Assembly (NCBI GenBank): GCA_016177735.1 | Contig: JACOUS010000031.1 | Span: 40,076-104,075, forward strand | DNA from: Ignavibacteriales bacterium | Lineage (GTDB): Bacteria > Bacteroidota > Ignavibacteria > Ignavibacteriales > Melioribacteraceae | Length of the DNA stretch: 64,000 nucleotides | Direction: 5' to 3' | Part shown: positions 8,829 to 15,937 of the stretch, one piece after another | How the letters are laid out: the number at the start of each line of letters is the position of its first letter | How positions within the stretch are numbered: position 1 is the stretch's first letter | Program-made: the position numbers and the translations under genes | Notes under the pieces: model-generated | What the model was told of the DNA's origin: nothing | The model's database searches: none | Seen by the model: only the letters and a program-made list of their open reading frames with translations

Positions 8829-9614
8829 TTAAGATGCGATTGGTATTGACTTCATGTTTTTCAAATATTCACTTGGAGTGAGATTGGTAAACTCTTTAAA
8901 AACACGAACAAAATGACTTTGGTCGGCAAATCTATTTTCAAAAGCGATGTCGCTGAATTTTAAAAATTGATTTTGATTAAGCTGCTGAAATGCTGAATGG
9001 AATTGGCAAATCCTGCCATACATTTTCGGCGAAATACCAATGTTTGTTTCAAAAAGCCGTTGTAAAGTCCGTTCTGTAATGCCTAATTCTTTCTGAATAT
9101 TTTGTAATGAAACTTGTCCGTTGTTATGCTTTATTTTCTTTGTTGCTAATTCAGTTTTTGTATTTGCTGCAATTGCATTATCGGCTAATTTTTTAATGAA
9201 ATTATTTAGTAAATCCAAGCGGAAATTTAGCATTGGTGTGTTTAAAAGTTGCTCTTGCAAATTGTGCGCTTTAGCTTGTTTCAAAAAAACAAGTTCCATA
9301 CTTCCATCTGTCAGTTCGTTTGCACCAATGTTGAATAAAGAATTTAAGGCATTTGGATATAGGAAATATGCAATTAGCGTGAAATCATTTTTAATGAATA
9401 GTTCGTTAGGTTTTACAGTTTGTCCGTAAAGTGTTAGGTTGTTGATGGTTTTGTTATTACTCGTTGCTTTATCTGTATTAAAAACAAGTGTCGGGCTGCC
9501 GTTGGCAAATAATGGAAGGACAAAATTATCCAGTTGGCTGTAATTTTCAATGACAAGTATGTTACTCACATATTTTGAAATTGAAAGTTGTGGAATAATT
9601 ATTTGAGTCTTCAT
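8829..9614 (-). CDS. AraC-family transcriptional regulator
   Basis: This 261-residue protein has an N-terminal ligand/regulatory domain resembling DUF6597 (PQLSISKYVSNILVIEN onwards). The C-terminal AraC double HTH (about 165-255) includes LQNIQKELGITERTLQRLFETNIGISPK and the second-helix signature FADQSHFVRVFKEFTNLTPSEYL. ATG 9614 is chosen because the upstream in-frame extension to 9725 runs through a collapsed attC-like site and does not resemble protein. It is the first gene of a three-gene cassette with the DHFR-like and SRPBCC genes, which are the likely targets. Confidence 0.87.
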   Translation of the reverse strand: MKTQIIIPQLSISKYVSNILVIENYSQLDNFVLPLFANGSPTLVFNTDKATSNNKTINNLTLYGQTVKPNELFIKNDFTLIAYFLYPNALNSLFNIGANELTDGSMELVFLKQAKAHNLQEQLLNTPMLNFRLDLLNNFIKKLADNAIAANTKTELATKKIKHNNGQVSLQNIQKELGITERTLQRLFETNIGISPKMYGRICQFHSAFQQLNQNQFLKFSDIAFENRFADQSHFVRVFKEFTNLTPSEYLKNMKSIPIAS

Positions 9615-9658
9615 TTTCTGTCTGTACGTTGATGTTTGGAGTGTCGCCCTACAATGAC

Positions 9659-9695
9659 CGCTAAGAGTTTGCAGCTTAGCGTTGTGCGTATGTGC
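9659..9695 (-). repeat. Collapsed attC-like site
   Basis: CGCTAAG-N9-CTTAGCG (9659-9681) is a short palindrome directly followed by GTTGTGC (9681-9687). Compared with the site at 13041, the R' side and the first spacer are kept but the long arms and loop are missing. The GTTGTGCGTA core is complementary to the start of its own cassette near 11204. It marks the boundary between the AraC cassette and the ArsR-SRPBCC-VOC cassette. Confidence 0.5.
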
Positions 9696-9721
9696 TCGTA
9701 TATTTACTCGACCTTTGTTTT

Positions 9722-10228
9722 TCAATTCTTCATTTTCTCAACAATCTCCTGACCTTCTTCAGTGATTCCCATTATTTCGGTCATAACGCCAATCTCCTTA
9801 TAAGTATCAAAAAAAACAATTTTAGCAATTGGATGATTGAAGCTGGTTATCACTGGAAATCCTTTATCCGCAAATTCGGAAATTACTTTATCAAGATTAG
9901 AAACAGGTATGCTATATGCAACGTGTTGAATCCCTCCCGTAGAATTTTTATCAAGATAATCCTGAAAGATGCTGCGTCCTGAAAGAGGTTGAATCAATTC
10001 GATGAATGTTTCACCTGTGTAAGCCATTGTAACGAGGCTTTCAGCATCAGACGGCTCTCCATAATACGTTGCATCAAAATCTTTGGCACGAATGGTTGCA
10101 ACTGTACTAAAGTTGCCTATGCCCATAGTGTCCTTAAAAAATCTTTCAGCAACTGTAATATCTTTTACTACCCAAGCAATTTGGGTGAAATGTAAACCAA
10201 GGGTGGTTTTTAAAGTAGTAGCTTCCAT
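9722..10228 (-). CDS. VOC-superfamily (glyoxalase/epimerase-like) protein
   Basis: This 168-residue protein has two beta-alpha-beta-beta-beta modules of the vicinal oxygen chelate fold. Module one begins HFTQIAWVVKDITVAERFF and module two HVAYSIPVSNLDKVISEFADKGF. His14, Glu77 (ETFIELIQP), His98 and a terminal Glu (VMTEIMG) are placed like VOC metal ligands. The layout resembles methylmalonyl-CoA epimerase-type members, but the substrate cannot be assigned. It is the third gene of the ArsR-led cassette, 34 bases after the SRPBCC gene. Confidence 0.83.
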   Translation of the reverse strand: MEATTLKTTLGLHFTQIAWVVKDITVAERFFKDTMGIGNFSTVATIRAKDFDATYYGEPSDAESLVTMAYTGETFIELIQPLSGRSIFQDYLDKNSTGGIQHVAYSIPVSNLDKVISEFADKGFPVITSFNHPIAKIVFFDTYKEIGVMTEIMGITEEGQEIVEKMKN

Positions 10229-10262
10229 AATTATTTTATTATTTTATTGATAAAACATTTAT

Positions 10263-10724
10263 TTAGTTTTCAACATGTTCTCTGAGACATTCAAAAGCGC
10301 TTGCCCAACCACCATAATGACTATCTCTGTCCCTAACAGCTGGAAAAACCGACTGATTAAAATTCATTATGGTTTGATTGCCCGATTTTGAAAAAGTTAT
10401 TATCACAATCGTATCCAGGTCGGGGTTTTTGTTCTCACTTCCGTCATTGAATGTAAAAACAAGTTTTTCCCCTTCGATTATTTCAATGTATTTTCCTTCC
10501 ATCCAATATTCTTCACCATCACCAGTGGAAATGCCTGCTCTCCAATGTCCGCCAACTCTTACATCAAGTTTGCAATAAGTTACTTCAAAACCTTCAGGAC
10601 CATACCAAGCAGCAAAGTCTTTTTCATTTGTCCATGCTTTAAAAAGTCTTTCAGGTGTTGTATTAAACACTTCGGTCATTTCAAGGACTCTGTCTTTAGA
10701 TATATTCTTTTGTTTCATTTTCAT
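10263..10724 (-). CDS. SRPBCC / AHSA1-domain protein
   Basis: This 153-residue AHSA1-type START-fold protein has the family signatures VFNTTPERLFKAWTNEKDFAAWYGP (about 19-43), VGGHWR (about 57-62) and a C-terminal HYGGWASAFECLREHV helix. Its start overlaps the ArsR stop by four bases, so the two are translationally coupled. ArsR-SRPBCC pairs are common in Bacteroidota; the ligand and function are not known. It is probably controlled by the upstream ArsR repressor through the tandem operators at 11066-11110. Confidence 0.87.
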   Translation of the reverse strand: MKMKQKNISKDRVLEMTEVFNTTPERLFKAWTNEKDFAAWYGPEGFEVTYCKLDVRVGGHWRAGISTGDGEEYWMEGKYIEIIEGEKLVFTFNDGSENKNPDLDTIVIITFSKSGNQTIMNFNQSVFPAVRDRDSHYGGWASAFECLREHVEN

Positions 10725-11062
10725 ACTTTCTTTGTTTTTTTCTCAGCTTGATTTTCATTGTCAATAAAAGTTTTGAGAGAGGTGAACTTTTTAGTCCAAA
10801 AGGTTCTGTAATATGAAATCCATTCATCCACTTCTTTTAGTTTCTCGGGTTTTAGCTCACAGTATCTTTCACGTCCGTGTTGCTTGATAGCAATAAGCCC
10901 GCATTCTTCAAGAATTTTAATATGAAGCGTAACAGCTTGTCTGCTCATATCAAAATTTTCAGATATAGAGGTTAGGTTTTCTGGTTTACTGGATATTAAA
11001 TGAATGATAGCCCTTCTTGTCGGGTCAGCGATTGCTTGAAATATGTCTCGTCTTGTATCCAT
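10721..11062 (-). CDS. ArsR-family winged-helix repressor
   Basis: This 113-residue winged HTH begins MDTRRDIFQAIADPTRRAII, the ArsR/HTH_20 signature. The recognition helix MSRQAVTLHIKILEECGLI lies at about 44-62 and the GRERYCELKP wing at about 68-77. No cysteine metal motif is present, so it belongs to the non-metal group usually linked to AHSA1-domain genes. It is promoter-proximal in a three-gene cassette, and two matching operators lie just before its start codon. Its sequence is related to the second array ArsR at 11384, but the operators differ. Confidence 0.9.
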   Translation of the reverse strand: MDTRRDIFQAIADPTRRAIIHLISSKPENLTSISENFDMSRQAVTLHIKILEECGLIAIKQHGRERYCELKPEKLKEVDEWISYYRTFWTKKFTSLKTFIDNENQAEKKTKKV

Positions 11063-11065
11063 TTA

Positions 11066-11110
11066 TGCAAGTATTTACTTGCAAATATAAGTGCAAGCAT
11101 CCGCTTGCGC
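11066..11110 (-). promoter_or_regulatory. Tandem operators before the first ArsR cassette
   Basis: Two inverted repeats with the same geometry, TGCAAG-N6-CTTGCA (11066-11083) and TGCAAG-N6-CTTGCG (11092-11109), lie directly upstream of the ArsR start codon. Identical half-sites and spacing argue for a dimeric repressor binding twice and covering the promoter. The proposed regulator is the ArsR gene next door. Confidence 0.65.
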
Positions 11111-11197
11111 AAGTTTTTCTTTTAAAAAAATCGAGTTGGTTGAGGTGTCAGTTAATTGGATAGATTAATTTGATTGCGACTGTTATCATAGCATTAC

Positions 11198-11335
11198 GCA
11201 CAACGCTTTTCAGCTTGCCGAAGGCGGGGCATTGTAGCACTACCGTTTATTCGGAGAACTGCACTTCAAATATGCGAAAAACTTTCTGCCGAAGCACTGC
11301 GCCCCCTCTTTTGGCAATGTGCTGTTGTGCGTTCG
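11198..11335 (-). repeat. attC-like recombination site
   Basis: The cores are GCACAAC (11198-11204) and GTTGTGC (11324-11330). The arms, CTTGCCGAAGGCGGGGC at 11214-11230 and its near-complement at 11301-11322, pair with G-U wobbles and offsets as in folded single-stranded attC sites. It lies after the 3' end of the three-gene cassette 12915-11384. It fills most of the 321-base gap between genes. Confidence 0.65.
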
Positions 11336-11383
11336 TTTTTCTTTTCAATTTGCTGTAAGTCAGTTTACCGTTTTGTTGTCAAG

Positions 11384-11707
11384 TCAAGATTTTGCCTTGT
11401 TTTTTAGAACTGTTTCCAGGTTCTTCAACTTGTTGTTCCAAAATTTATCGAAGTGGTTTATCCAATTTCTGATTTTGCTAAAACCTTCTTGATTTAACAT
11501 ACAATAGTGCTCTTTACCAATTACTTGAATGGAAACAAAACCTGCTGTTTGCAAAATTTTAATGTGTTTAGATATAGCAGGTCGGCTCATTTCAAAATTT
11601 TCTGAAATGCTGTTTATGTTGTAACTGTCTTTTGTAAGCAATTGCAAAATTTGTCGTCTGCTTGGGTCTGCAATTACTTGAAAAACATCAAGATTTGGTG
11701 TCGCCAT
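11384..11707 (-). CDS. ArsR-family winged-helix repressor (second copy)
   Basis: This 107-residue ArsR/HTH_20 protein begins MATPNLDVFQVIADPSRRQIL. The recognition helix is MSRPAISKHIKILQTAGFV and the C-terminal IRNWINHFDKFWNNKLKNLE helix probably dimerises. It is related to the array ArsR at 10721 and likewise lacks a metal-binding cysteine set. It is the last gene of a three-gene cassette, three bases after the oxidoreductase gene, and is the best candidate to act on the GTAAC-N6-GTTAC operators at the head of that operon. Confidence 0.88.
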   Translation of the reverse strand: MATPNLDVFQVIADPSRRQILQLLTKDSYNINSISENFEMSRPAISKHIKILQTAGFVSIQVIGKEHYCMLNQEGFSKIRNWINHFDKFWNNKLKNLETVLKNKAKS

Positions 11708-11710
11708 AAA

Positions 11711-12472
11711 TTAATCGTTTAAGTCAGTTTCGTAAACAATACGATTATTGGTTACACAATCTCTCCACCATTCTAACCAAAGTGCAGGGTTTTGTTTGAG
11801 AATAAACTGTAAAGCAAGTTCACGTCTTTCAGGTAAAAATTCCTTTTGTGCTTTCTGAATGTTTCGTCTCAATTGCGAAAGATTTAAGTCGGTGCAATAA
11901 ACGGGGCTGCCGGGTTGTTGCCTCCAAGAGTCAGATAGATTTCCAATATCAAATGCGTCAAAACCACTGTCACTTAAAAGTGTCGCTACAACTTGTTTTG
12001 CCTGTTTATCGTCGCCCGAAATAGGTAAAGCAATTCTCGAATTTGTACCATTTGGAAGTCCTGCCTGACAAAGTGAACCTGCCAAAATACTATTGTAAAC
12101 TTTTATGACAGGTCGAGAAAGTTGGTTTGAAACAAATATGCTTTCAAGCATACCATTTTCAATTTCTTCAATGCGTCCATCTCTGATAGGGTAGTAGTTA
12201 GTGGTGTCAATAATGATTGTATCGAGTGAAATACTCTCTCCTAAAGACTTTGCCAACTTGGGTATTTCAATTAAGGGAACTGAAATCACTAACACATCAA
12301 CATCCTTAACAACTTCATTTAAAGGGACCGCTTTTGCTCCTGTTTCACTTTCCAATGCTTCTAATTTTTCAACTTTGCTTGCGTTGGTCATTTTTACACT
12401 GTGACCTGCTTTTCTATACAGCCTTATGAGAGCAGAACCAATTTGTCCTGCACCAATTATTCCGATTTTCAT
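11711..12472 (-). CDS. F420/NADPH reductase-like NAD(P)-binding protein
   Basis: This 253-residue protein has an N-terminal Rossmann fold with GIIGAGQIGSALIRLYRKAGH (about 3-23). It also has the IVISVPLIEIP strand-turn of the F420-dependent NADP reductase/ProC-like superfamily. The conserved LPISGDDKQAK segment near residue 150 fits the NADP-oxidoreductase, coenzyme F420-like group. In bacteria that do not make F420 such proteins are thought to use other acceptors; the substrate is unknown. It lies between SRPBCC and ArsR genes in one tight operon (gaps of 11 and 3 bases). Confidence 0.82.
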   Translation of the reverse strand: MKIGIIGAGQIGSALIRLYRKAGHSVKMTNASKVEKLEALESETGAKAVPLNEVVKDVDVLVISVPLIEIPKLAKSLGESISLDTIIIDTTNYYPIRDGRIEEIENGMLESIFVSNQLSRPVIKVYNSILAGSLCQAGLPNGTNSRIALPISGDDKQAKQVVATLLSDSGFDAFDIGNLSDSWRQQPGSPVYCTDLNLSQLRRNIQKAQKEFLPERRELALQFILKQNPALWLEWWRDCVTNNRIVYETDLND

Positions 12473-12483
12473 TTGATCAACTT

Positions 12484-12915
12484 TTATTTATTAGCGTTAA
12501 TGTGATTGAGCATTTTTTGGATATTCTTTTGCCAACCGTCTGTCATTCCTGTAAAGATTGCAAAATTTGCCTCTTTGAATCCTGAATGTTTCAAACTCAA
12601 CTTCGTTCCGTTTCCTTGCGGTTCTAATGTCCATTCGCAGATAGTGTCAAGTGTAAAAATCCCATTACCTGAACCGCCTTTCCAACTGTATGAAAGTTTG
12701 CGATAGGGTTCAACTTCAAGAACCTTGCAATGAAAAATACCATCTAAGTCAAGACTTGGCATTGCTTTGGTCTGAAACTGAAATTCGTGTCCGACAATCG
12801 GTTTAAAGTTGTTTGGCATAAGCCATAAAGCGATTAGTTCCGCTTGTGTGAGATACTCCCAAACTTCGTTTGGGGCTTGCTCATAAATCCATTCGTGTTT
12901 AATGTCTGTTTGCAT
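12484..12915 (-). CDS. SRPBCC / AHSA1-domain protein (operon head)
   Basis: This 143-residue START-fold protein begins MQTDIKHEWIYEQAPNEVWEYL. It has the LIALWLMPN turn, GHEFQFQT strand and C-terminal GMTDGWQKNIQKMLNHI helix characteristic of AHSA1-like proteins. ATG 12915 is preferred; the in-frame extension to 12966 runs through the tandem operators and is probably not translated. It heads an operon with a Rossmann oxidoreductase and an ArsR repressor. The ligand is unknown. Confidence 0.85.
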   Translation of the reverse strand: MQTDIKHEWIYEQAPNEVWEYLTQAELIALWLMPNNFKPIVGHEFQFQTKAMPSLDLDGIFHCKVLEVEPYRKLSYSWKGGSGNGIFTLDTICEWTLEPQGNGTKLSLKHSGFKEANFAIFTGMTDGWQKNIQKMLNHINANK

Positions 12916-12920
12916 ATTGC

Positions 12921-12964
12921 GTAACTTTGAAGTTACAAATGTATGCGTAACTTTCGTGTTACGC
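12921..12964 (-). promoter_or_regulatory. Tandem operators before the second ArsR cassette
   Basis: GTAAC-N6-GTTAC occurs twice (12921-12936 and 12947-12962). The distal copy is extended to GCGTAAC-N6-GTTACGC (12945-12964). They sit 5-49 bases upstream of the SRPBCC start codon. The N6 geometry equals that of the operators at 11066-11110, but the half-site differs (GTAAC versus GCAAG), which fits two diverged ArsR paralogues. Confidence 0.68.
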
Positions 12965-13040
12965 AAGTTTTTGTCAATAATATTTTATTGAGATAAATGT
13001 TAGTGTCTATGGGTGTGTCTGCGGTCGGTCTTACAATGAC

Positions 13041-13243
13041 CGCTAACGGTTTGCGGCTTGGCGATGTGGTGGAATTTGAAAATCGACCGTCCGGAACCGC
13101 AGCCGAATAAAAATACAAAAGATGAAGTTACCAAACAAAAGCTCAACAGAATTCCGTCCGCCCAAACCGCTGCTGATAGCGATAAAATGCCGAAGCTAAC
13201 AACGTCCAGCCACCATATTGCCAAACCGCCTGTTGTACGTTCG
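13041..13243 (-). repeat. attC-like recombination site with long loop
   Basis: The cores are CGCTAAC (13041-13047) and GTTGTAC (13232-13238). The arm TGCGGCTTGGCGATGTGGTGG (13052-13072) pairs with CCACCATATTGCCAAACCGC (13210-13229) through Watson-Crick and G-U pairs. The loop is about 135 bases. A plus-strand open frame through the loop has no coding character. This site follows the VOC cassette gene, leaving about 100 bases before its stop codon. Confidence 0.68.
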
Positions 13244-13343
13244 TTTTTGTCCGGCGACAAAAACTACTTTGCTCTGTCTGTAAAAGATACTTGGTCAAAT
13301 TAGCGTCCTTGTTTAAGGAACTCTTCATTCTTAAATTTACAGT

Positions 13344-13700
13344 TTAGTCGCAAGCCGTATTGTGTCCAAATCTTATGATGTGTCCGTCAGGGCACTCTAC
13401 TAACATTTCTCTCATATTCCATTCTTTGTTGTCTGGTTTTGAAAGAATTTTTGCACCACTTTCTTTTATTAGTTCATAGTATTCGTCAACATTGTCAACC
13501 ACTAAACTAAGCCATGTAGCAGGGCTTCCTTGATTGTCTTTGCAAAAGAATATTTCAACATTGTCCCGATAAACACCACCGAAAGTTGGTGGGCTCTCCC
13601 ATTCCCATTTATTCTCAAACTTCAATTGCTCAATAAAGTAAGCGATACTTTTTGAAACGTCTCGGGAATTGAGAATAGGAATTGCTTTGTCAAATTTCAT
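13344..13700 (-). CDS. VOC-family (glyoxalase/bleomycin-resistance-type) protein
   Basis: This 118-residue vicinal oxygen chelate protein has the first module MKFDKAIPILNSRDVSKSIAYFIEQLKF, the central WLSLVVDNVDEYYELIKESGAKI helix-strand and the terminal MLVECPDGHIIRFGH strand. This is the layout of bleomycin-resistance/glyoxalase-like single-domain members, which often dimerise and sequester or modify small molecules. It is a single-gene cassette, and VOC proteins are typical integron cargo. No specific resistance can be claimed from sequence. Confidence 0.85.
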   Translation of the reverse strand: MKFDKAIPILNSRDVSKSIAYFIEQLKFENKWEWESPPTFGGVYRDNVEIFFCKDNQGSPATWLSLVVDNVDEYYELIKESGAKILSKPDNKEWNMREMLVECPDGHIIRFGHNTACD

Positions 13701-13750
13701 ATTTGAGTCTATTTGCTTGTTATAAAAGTAGGATGTCGTTTTAAAATGAC

Positions 13751-13889
13751 GGACAACGGTTTGCGGGTTTAAGAAGTGGCGGATTAAATGCTCGTCACTG
13801 TCCCCCGCTACAAAAGTAAATTAATTGCACGAAACTTTCTGTTTGCTCGTCAGCCGCCATTGCGGCAAAGTGATGTTGTGCGTTCGTGC
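13751..13889 (-). repeat. attC-like recombination site
   Basis: The cores are GGACAAC (13751-13757) and GTTGTGC (13875-13881), the latter extended as GTTGTGCGTTCGTGC. The arms (GTGGCGG near 13777-13783 and CCGCCATTGCGGCAAAG near 13854-13870) pair less well than in the other sites. The first eight bases of its cassette (GTTGTGCG on the minus strand, near 14680) match this core, as expected for a cassette and its own attC. Confidence 0.6.
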
Positions 13890-13900
13890 TTTCTTGTCTG

Positions 13901-14227
13901 TCAGGCAAGTTTAACAAAGTTGTCTTCAAGTTTTACATTGAAATTGATTTCTGCCTTCAATGCTCTGAACACTTTTATTATTGTGTCAATTGTCGCACTG
14001 TTAGCACTGCTTTCAAGTTTAGAAATTTGCGCTTTCTGCACTCCAATAAGTCGTCCAAGTTCTTCTTGAGTCAAGTTTCTTTCTTGTCTTGCAGCTTTTA
14101 TCATTTTTCCTAACACGTCCATACGAAGTTCGTATTCGTATTCGTCACGCTCTTGTGTCCCGACTTTGCCGATATACTTGTCTTTCATCTCGGCAAGCGT
14201 GTATGTCTTTAATTTTTTAGTTGCCAT
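13901..14227 (-). CDS. HigA-like XRE-family antitoxin
   Basis: This 108-residue protein has a central XRE HTH (about 38-92: MIKAARQERNLTQEELGRLIGVQKAQISKLE) and a basic N-terminal tail, with a short C-terminal strand. It lies four bases after a RelE-superfamily toxin gene, the toxin-first order known for HigBA modules. It probably neutralises the toxin by direct binding and represses the operon. It is the second gene of a two-gene cassette. Confidence 0.88.
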   Translation of the reverse strand: MATKKLKTYTLAEMKDKYIGKVGTQERDEYEYELRMDVLGKMIKAARQERNLTQEELGRLIGVQKAQISKLESSANSATIDTIIKVFRALKAEINFNVKLEDNFVKLA

Positions 14228-14231
14228 ATGA

Positions 14232-14573
14232 TTACTTTTTTTGTTTGTTCTCGAAATATTTATCTCTCAGTCTTACAGCCCGGTCTATTTCATTTGCCGG
14301 AACCTTGTCCACTTTCTTTATGAAACCGTGAGTTGCAAGAACCAAAGTTTCTTTCTTATCCGTCTTGTCCCAAAATGCAAGAAGTCTGATTTGAAGTCCT
14401 GCGTATTTTGTCCGAAACTCCCAAATATCGTTTTGAAGTTTCTTAAAAAGTTTTGGGTCATTGGTCTGTTCAGCAAAGTCAATATTGTAAAAAATTTTCT
14501 TGATAGTCTTAGGGTCAAGCTTTGAAATGAACTCGTCCGCTTCTTCTAAAAATTTTGTCTCAAAATATCTCAT
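14232..14573 (-). CDS. HigB-like / Gp49-family RelE-superfamily toxin
   Basis: This 113-residue protein of the phage-derived Gp49-like/HigB family has IWEFRTKYAGLQIRLLAFWD (about 50-69) and LVLATHGFIKKVDKVPANEIDRAVRLRDKY (about 77-106), both diagnostic. Members are usually ribosome-dependent mRNA endonucleases. The start ATG at 14573 follows the cassette boundary by about 100 bases, which would hold the promoter. The module could stabilise the array against loss. Confidence 0.88.
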   Translation of the reverse strand: MRYFETKFLEEADEFISKLDPKTIKKIFYNIDFAEQTNDPKLFKKLQNDIWEFRTKYAGLQIRLLAFWDKTDKKETLVLATHGFIKKVDKVPANEIDRAVRLRDKYFENKQKK

Positions 14574-14670
14574 TCAATACTGTCTTGTTAAACGTCACTA
14601 AGGTAATAAAAGTTTCTAAATATAGAAACAATAATTTTCATTATTTTGTCGGTGTCGTTTTTTCTAAGCT

Positions 14671-14812
14671 GGCGCACAACGTTTTGCGGCTACCCGAAGG
14701 TGGCGATTTTAGAACACTGAACTGTCTTTACCGATAAAGGTTTGATAGATGCACAAAGCTTCAAAGTTGCACTGTCCCGCCACTTTTGGGTAGGTGCTGT
14801 TATAGCCAGTGC
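14671..14812 (-). repeat. attC-like recombination site
   Basis: The cores are GCGCACAAC (14672-14680) and GTTATAGCC (14799-14807). The arm CTACCCGAAGGTGGCG (14690-14705) pairs with CGCCACTTTTGGGTAG (14778-14793) along all 16 positions, counting two G-U pairs. The loop is about 72 bases. The outer core complements the start of its own cassette at about 16728. This is one of the clearest sites in the array. Confidence 0.7.
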
Positions 14813-14859
14813 TTTGTTTCGTGTTTTCAGTTGTCGTCATTTCTCTGTCGTGCGTTGGC

Positions 14860-14925
14860 TTTGCAAGCTTATTTAAAAACTTTGGTTGTGTGATGGCTTG
14901 TGCGGTTTTTAAATGTGCTTGCAAA
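14860..14925. repeat. Long inverted repeat between AbiEii-like gene and attC site
   Basis: TTTGCAAGC-TT-ATTTAAAAAC (14860-14880) pairs with GTTTTTAAAT-GT-GCTTGCAAA (14905-14925): nine plus ten base pairs interrupted by a two-base mismatch. The short direct repeat TGCGTTGGC flanks both arms (14851-14859 and 14927-14935). It lies just after the AbiEii-like stop codon and may be a terminator or a second recombination-type palindrome. Confidence 0.55.
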
Positions 14926-14934
14926 ATGCGTTGG

Positions 14935-15936
14935 CTATTTTATTTCGTTCACTCTTTTTTGTAGTTCCTTTATTCGTTTTATTAAAGTGTCAAAACTTAA
15001 TGGTTCTCCGTAAATCATATTCTTTGCCATTGTCTGATAGTCCTTTTCCCATTCATTGATTATTTCACTCGGTGGAATAATTTTTATTTTACTCGGAATG
15101 TGATTTGCATAATCAAGTCCACGAAGCGCATTAAACTTTTCTCTGTGTGCTACAATGCCCTTATATAGTTCGGTGTCTTTGATGGCAGATTTTCCGTGCT
15201 CTGTATCCATCAATTTCTCTAAATCGTACAAGTGTCTTGATAACCTGTCTATGCGGATTTTTGCAATTTCCTGTGAAAACTCTTCGTGCAATAAAAATAT
15301 TTTTTCTAAAAATGTTCTCTGCGGTAAAACTGTCGAAATACTGAATGGCTCGGTTTTAAATGCTTGGTCGGGAAACACAGAAGTAAGTATTGAATTAATT
15401 TCTCTGTGCTCACTTGGCTCCATTAATGAGCGTGAACTAACTTCTATTAAAACTCTCTGTGGTAAATAATCTGATTTGTCAAATACAGAATTGTAATGAA
15501 TCTCGATTACTTGCGGATCTTTGTCAGAATCATTTACTGGTTGAGCGTTTAACTTGCATTCGCCAATAGCTTTCCATTCGGTAAATTTATTTGTTAAGTC
15601 AGCTAAAAATGTAGTTGAAATAAATTCGCAAGATTGTTTTCTTAAATTTTTGATTTGATTTTTGCTGATGTGGTCGTCAAAGCCAAAGAATTTTTTATCA
15701 ATAGCTAAATCAATATCTTCTGAAAACCGTTCTATCAAATCCCAACCTTTACTTAATGAAGTTCCACCTTTGAAAACAATATGAGGCGAATATTTTAAAG
15801 AGAATGAAGCATTTAAAGATAGAGTTACCCACCAGTCTTTTTCAATAGCTATTGCAGGCAATCCCGAAGCATTACTTGCTTGATTTAGAATTTCAATCCT
15901 TCTTTCTTTAGATAATTTTAACCACGCTGTATTCAT
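14935..15936 (-). CDS. AbiEii-family nucleotidyltransferase toxin
   Basis: This 333-residue AbiEii/MenA-type nucleotidyltransferase has the core motif VFKGGTSLSKGW followed by SEDIDLAI, giving the G-S and D-x-D catalytic residues at about 58-82. The IRIDRLSRHLYDLEKLMD helix near residue 232 is also conserved in the family. Members transfer nucleotides to tRNA or other acceptors and block growth, acting as toxins in phage abortive infection. It starts directly after the AbiEi-like gene, one base from its stop, so the two are coexpressed. Length is within the usual range. Confidence 0.9.
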   Translation of the reverse strand: MNTAWLKLSKERRIEILNQASNASGLPAIAIEKDWWVTLSLNASFSLKYSPHIVFKGGTSLSKGWDLIERFSEDIDLAIDKKFFGFDDHISKNQIKNLRKQSCEFISTTFLADLTNKFTEWKAIGECKLNAQPVNDSDKDPQVIEIHYNSVFDKSDYLPQRVLIEVSSRSLMEPSEHREINSILTSVFPDQAFKTEPFSISTVLPQRTFLEKIFLLHEEFSQEIAKIRIDRLSRHLYDLEKLMDTEHGKSAIKDTELYKGIVAHREKFNALRGLDYANHIPSKIKIIPPSEIINEWEKDYQTMAKNMIYGEPLSFDTLIKRIKELQKRVNEIK

Positions 15937-15937
15937 A

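Noticed and set aside
13058..13303. 81-codon plus-strand frame inside an attC-like loop
   Set aside because: It lies within the palindromic site, has no ribosome-binding site and resembles no protein.
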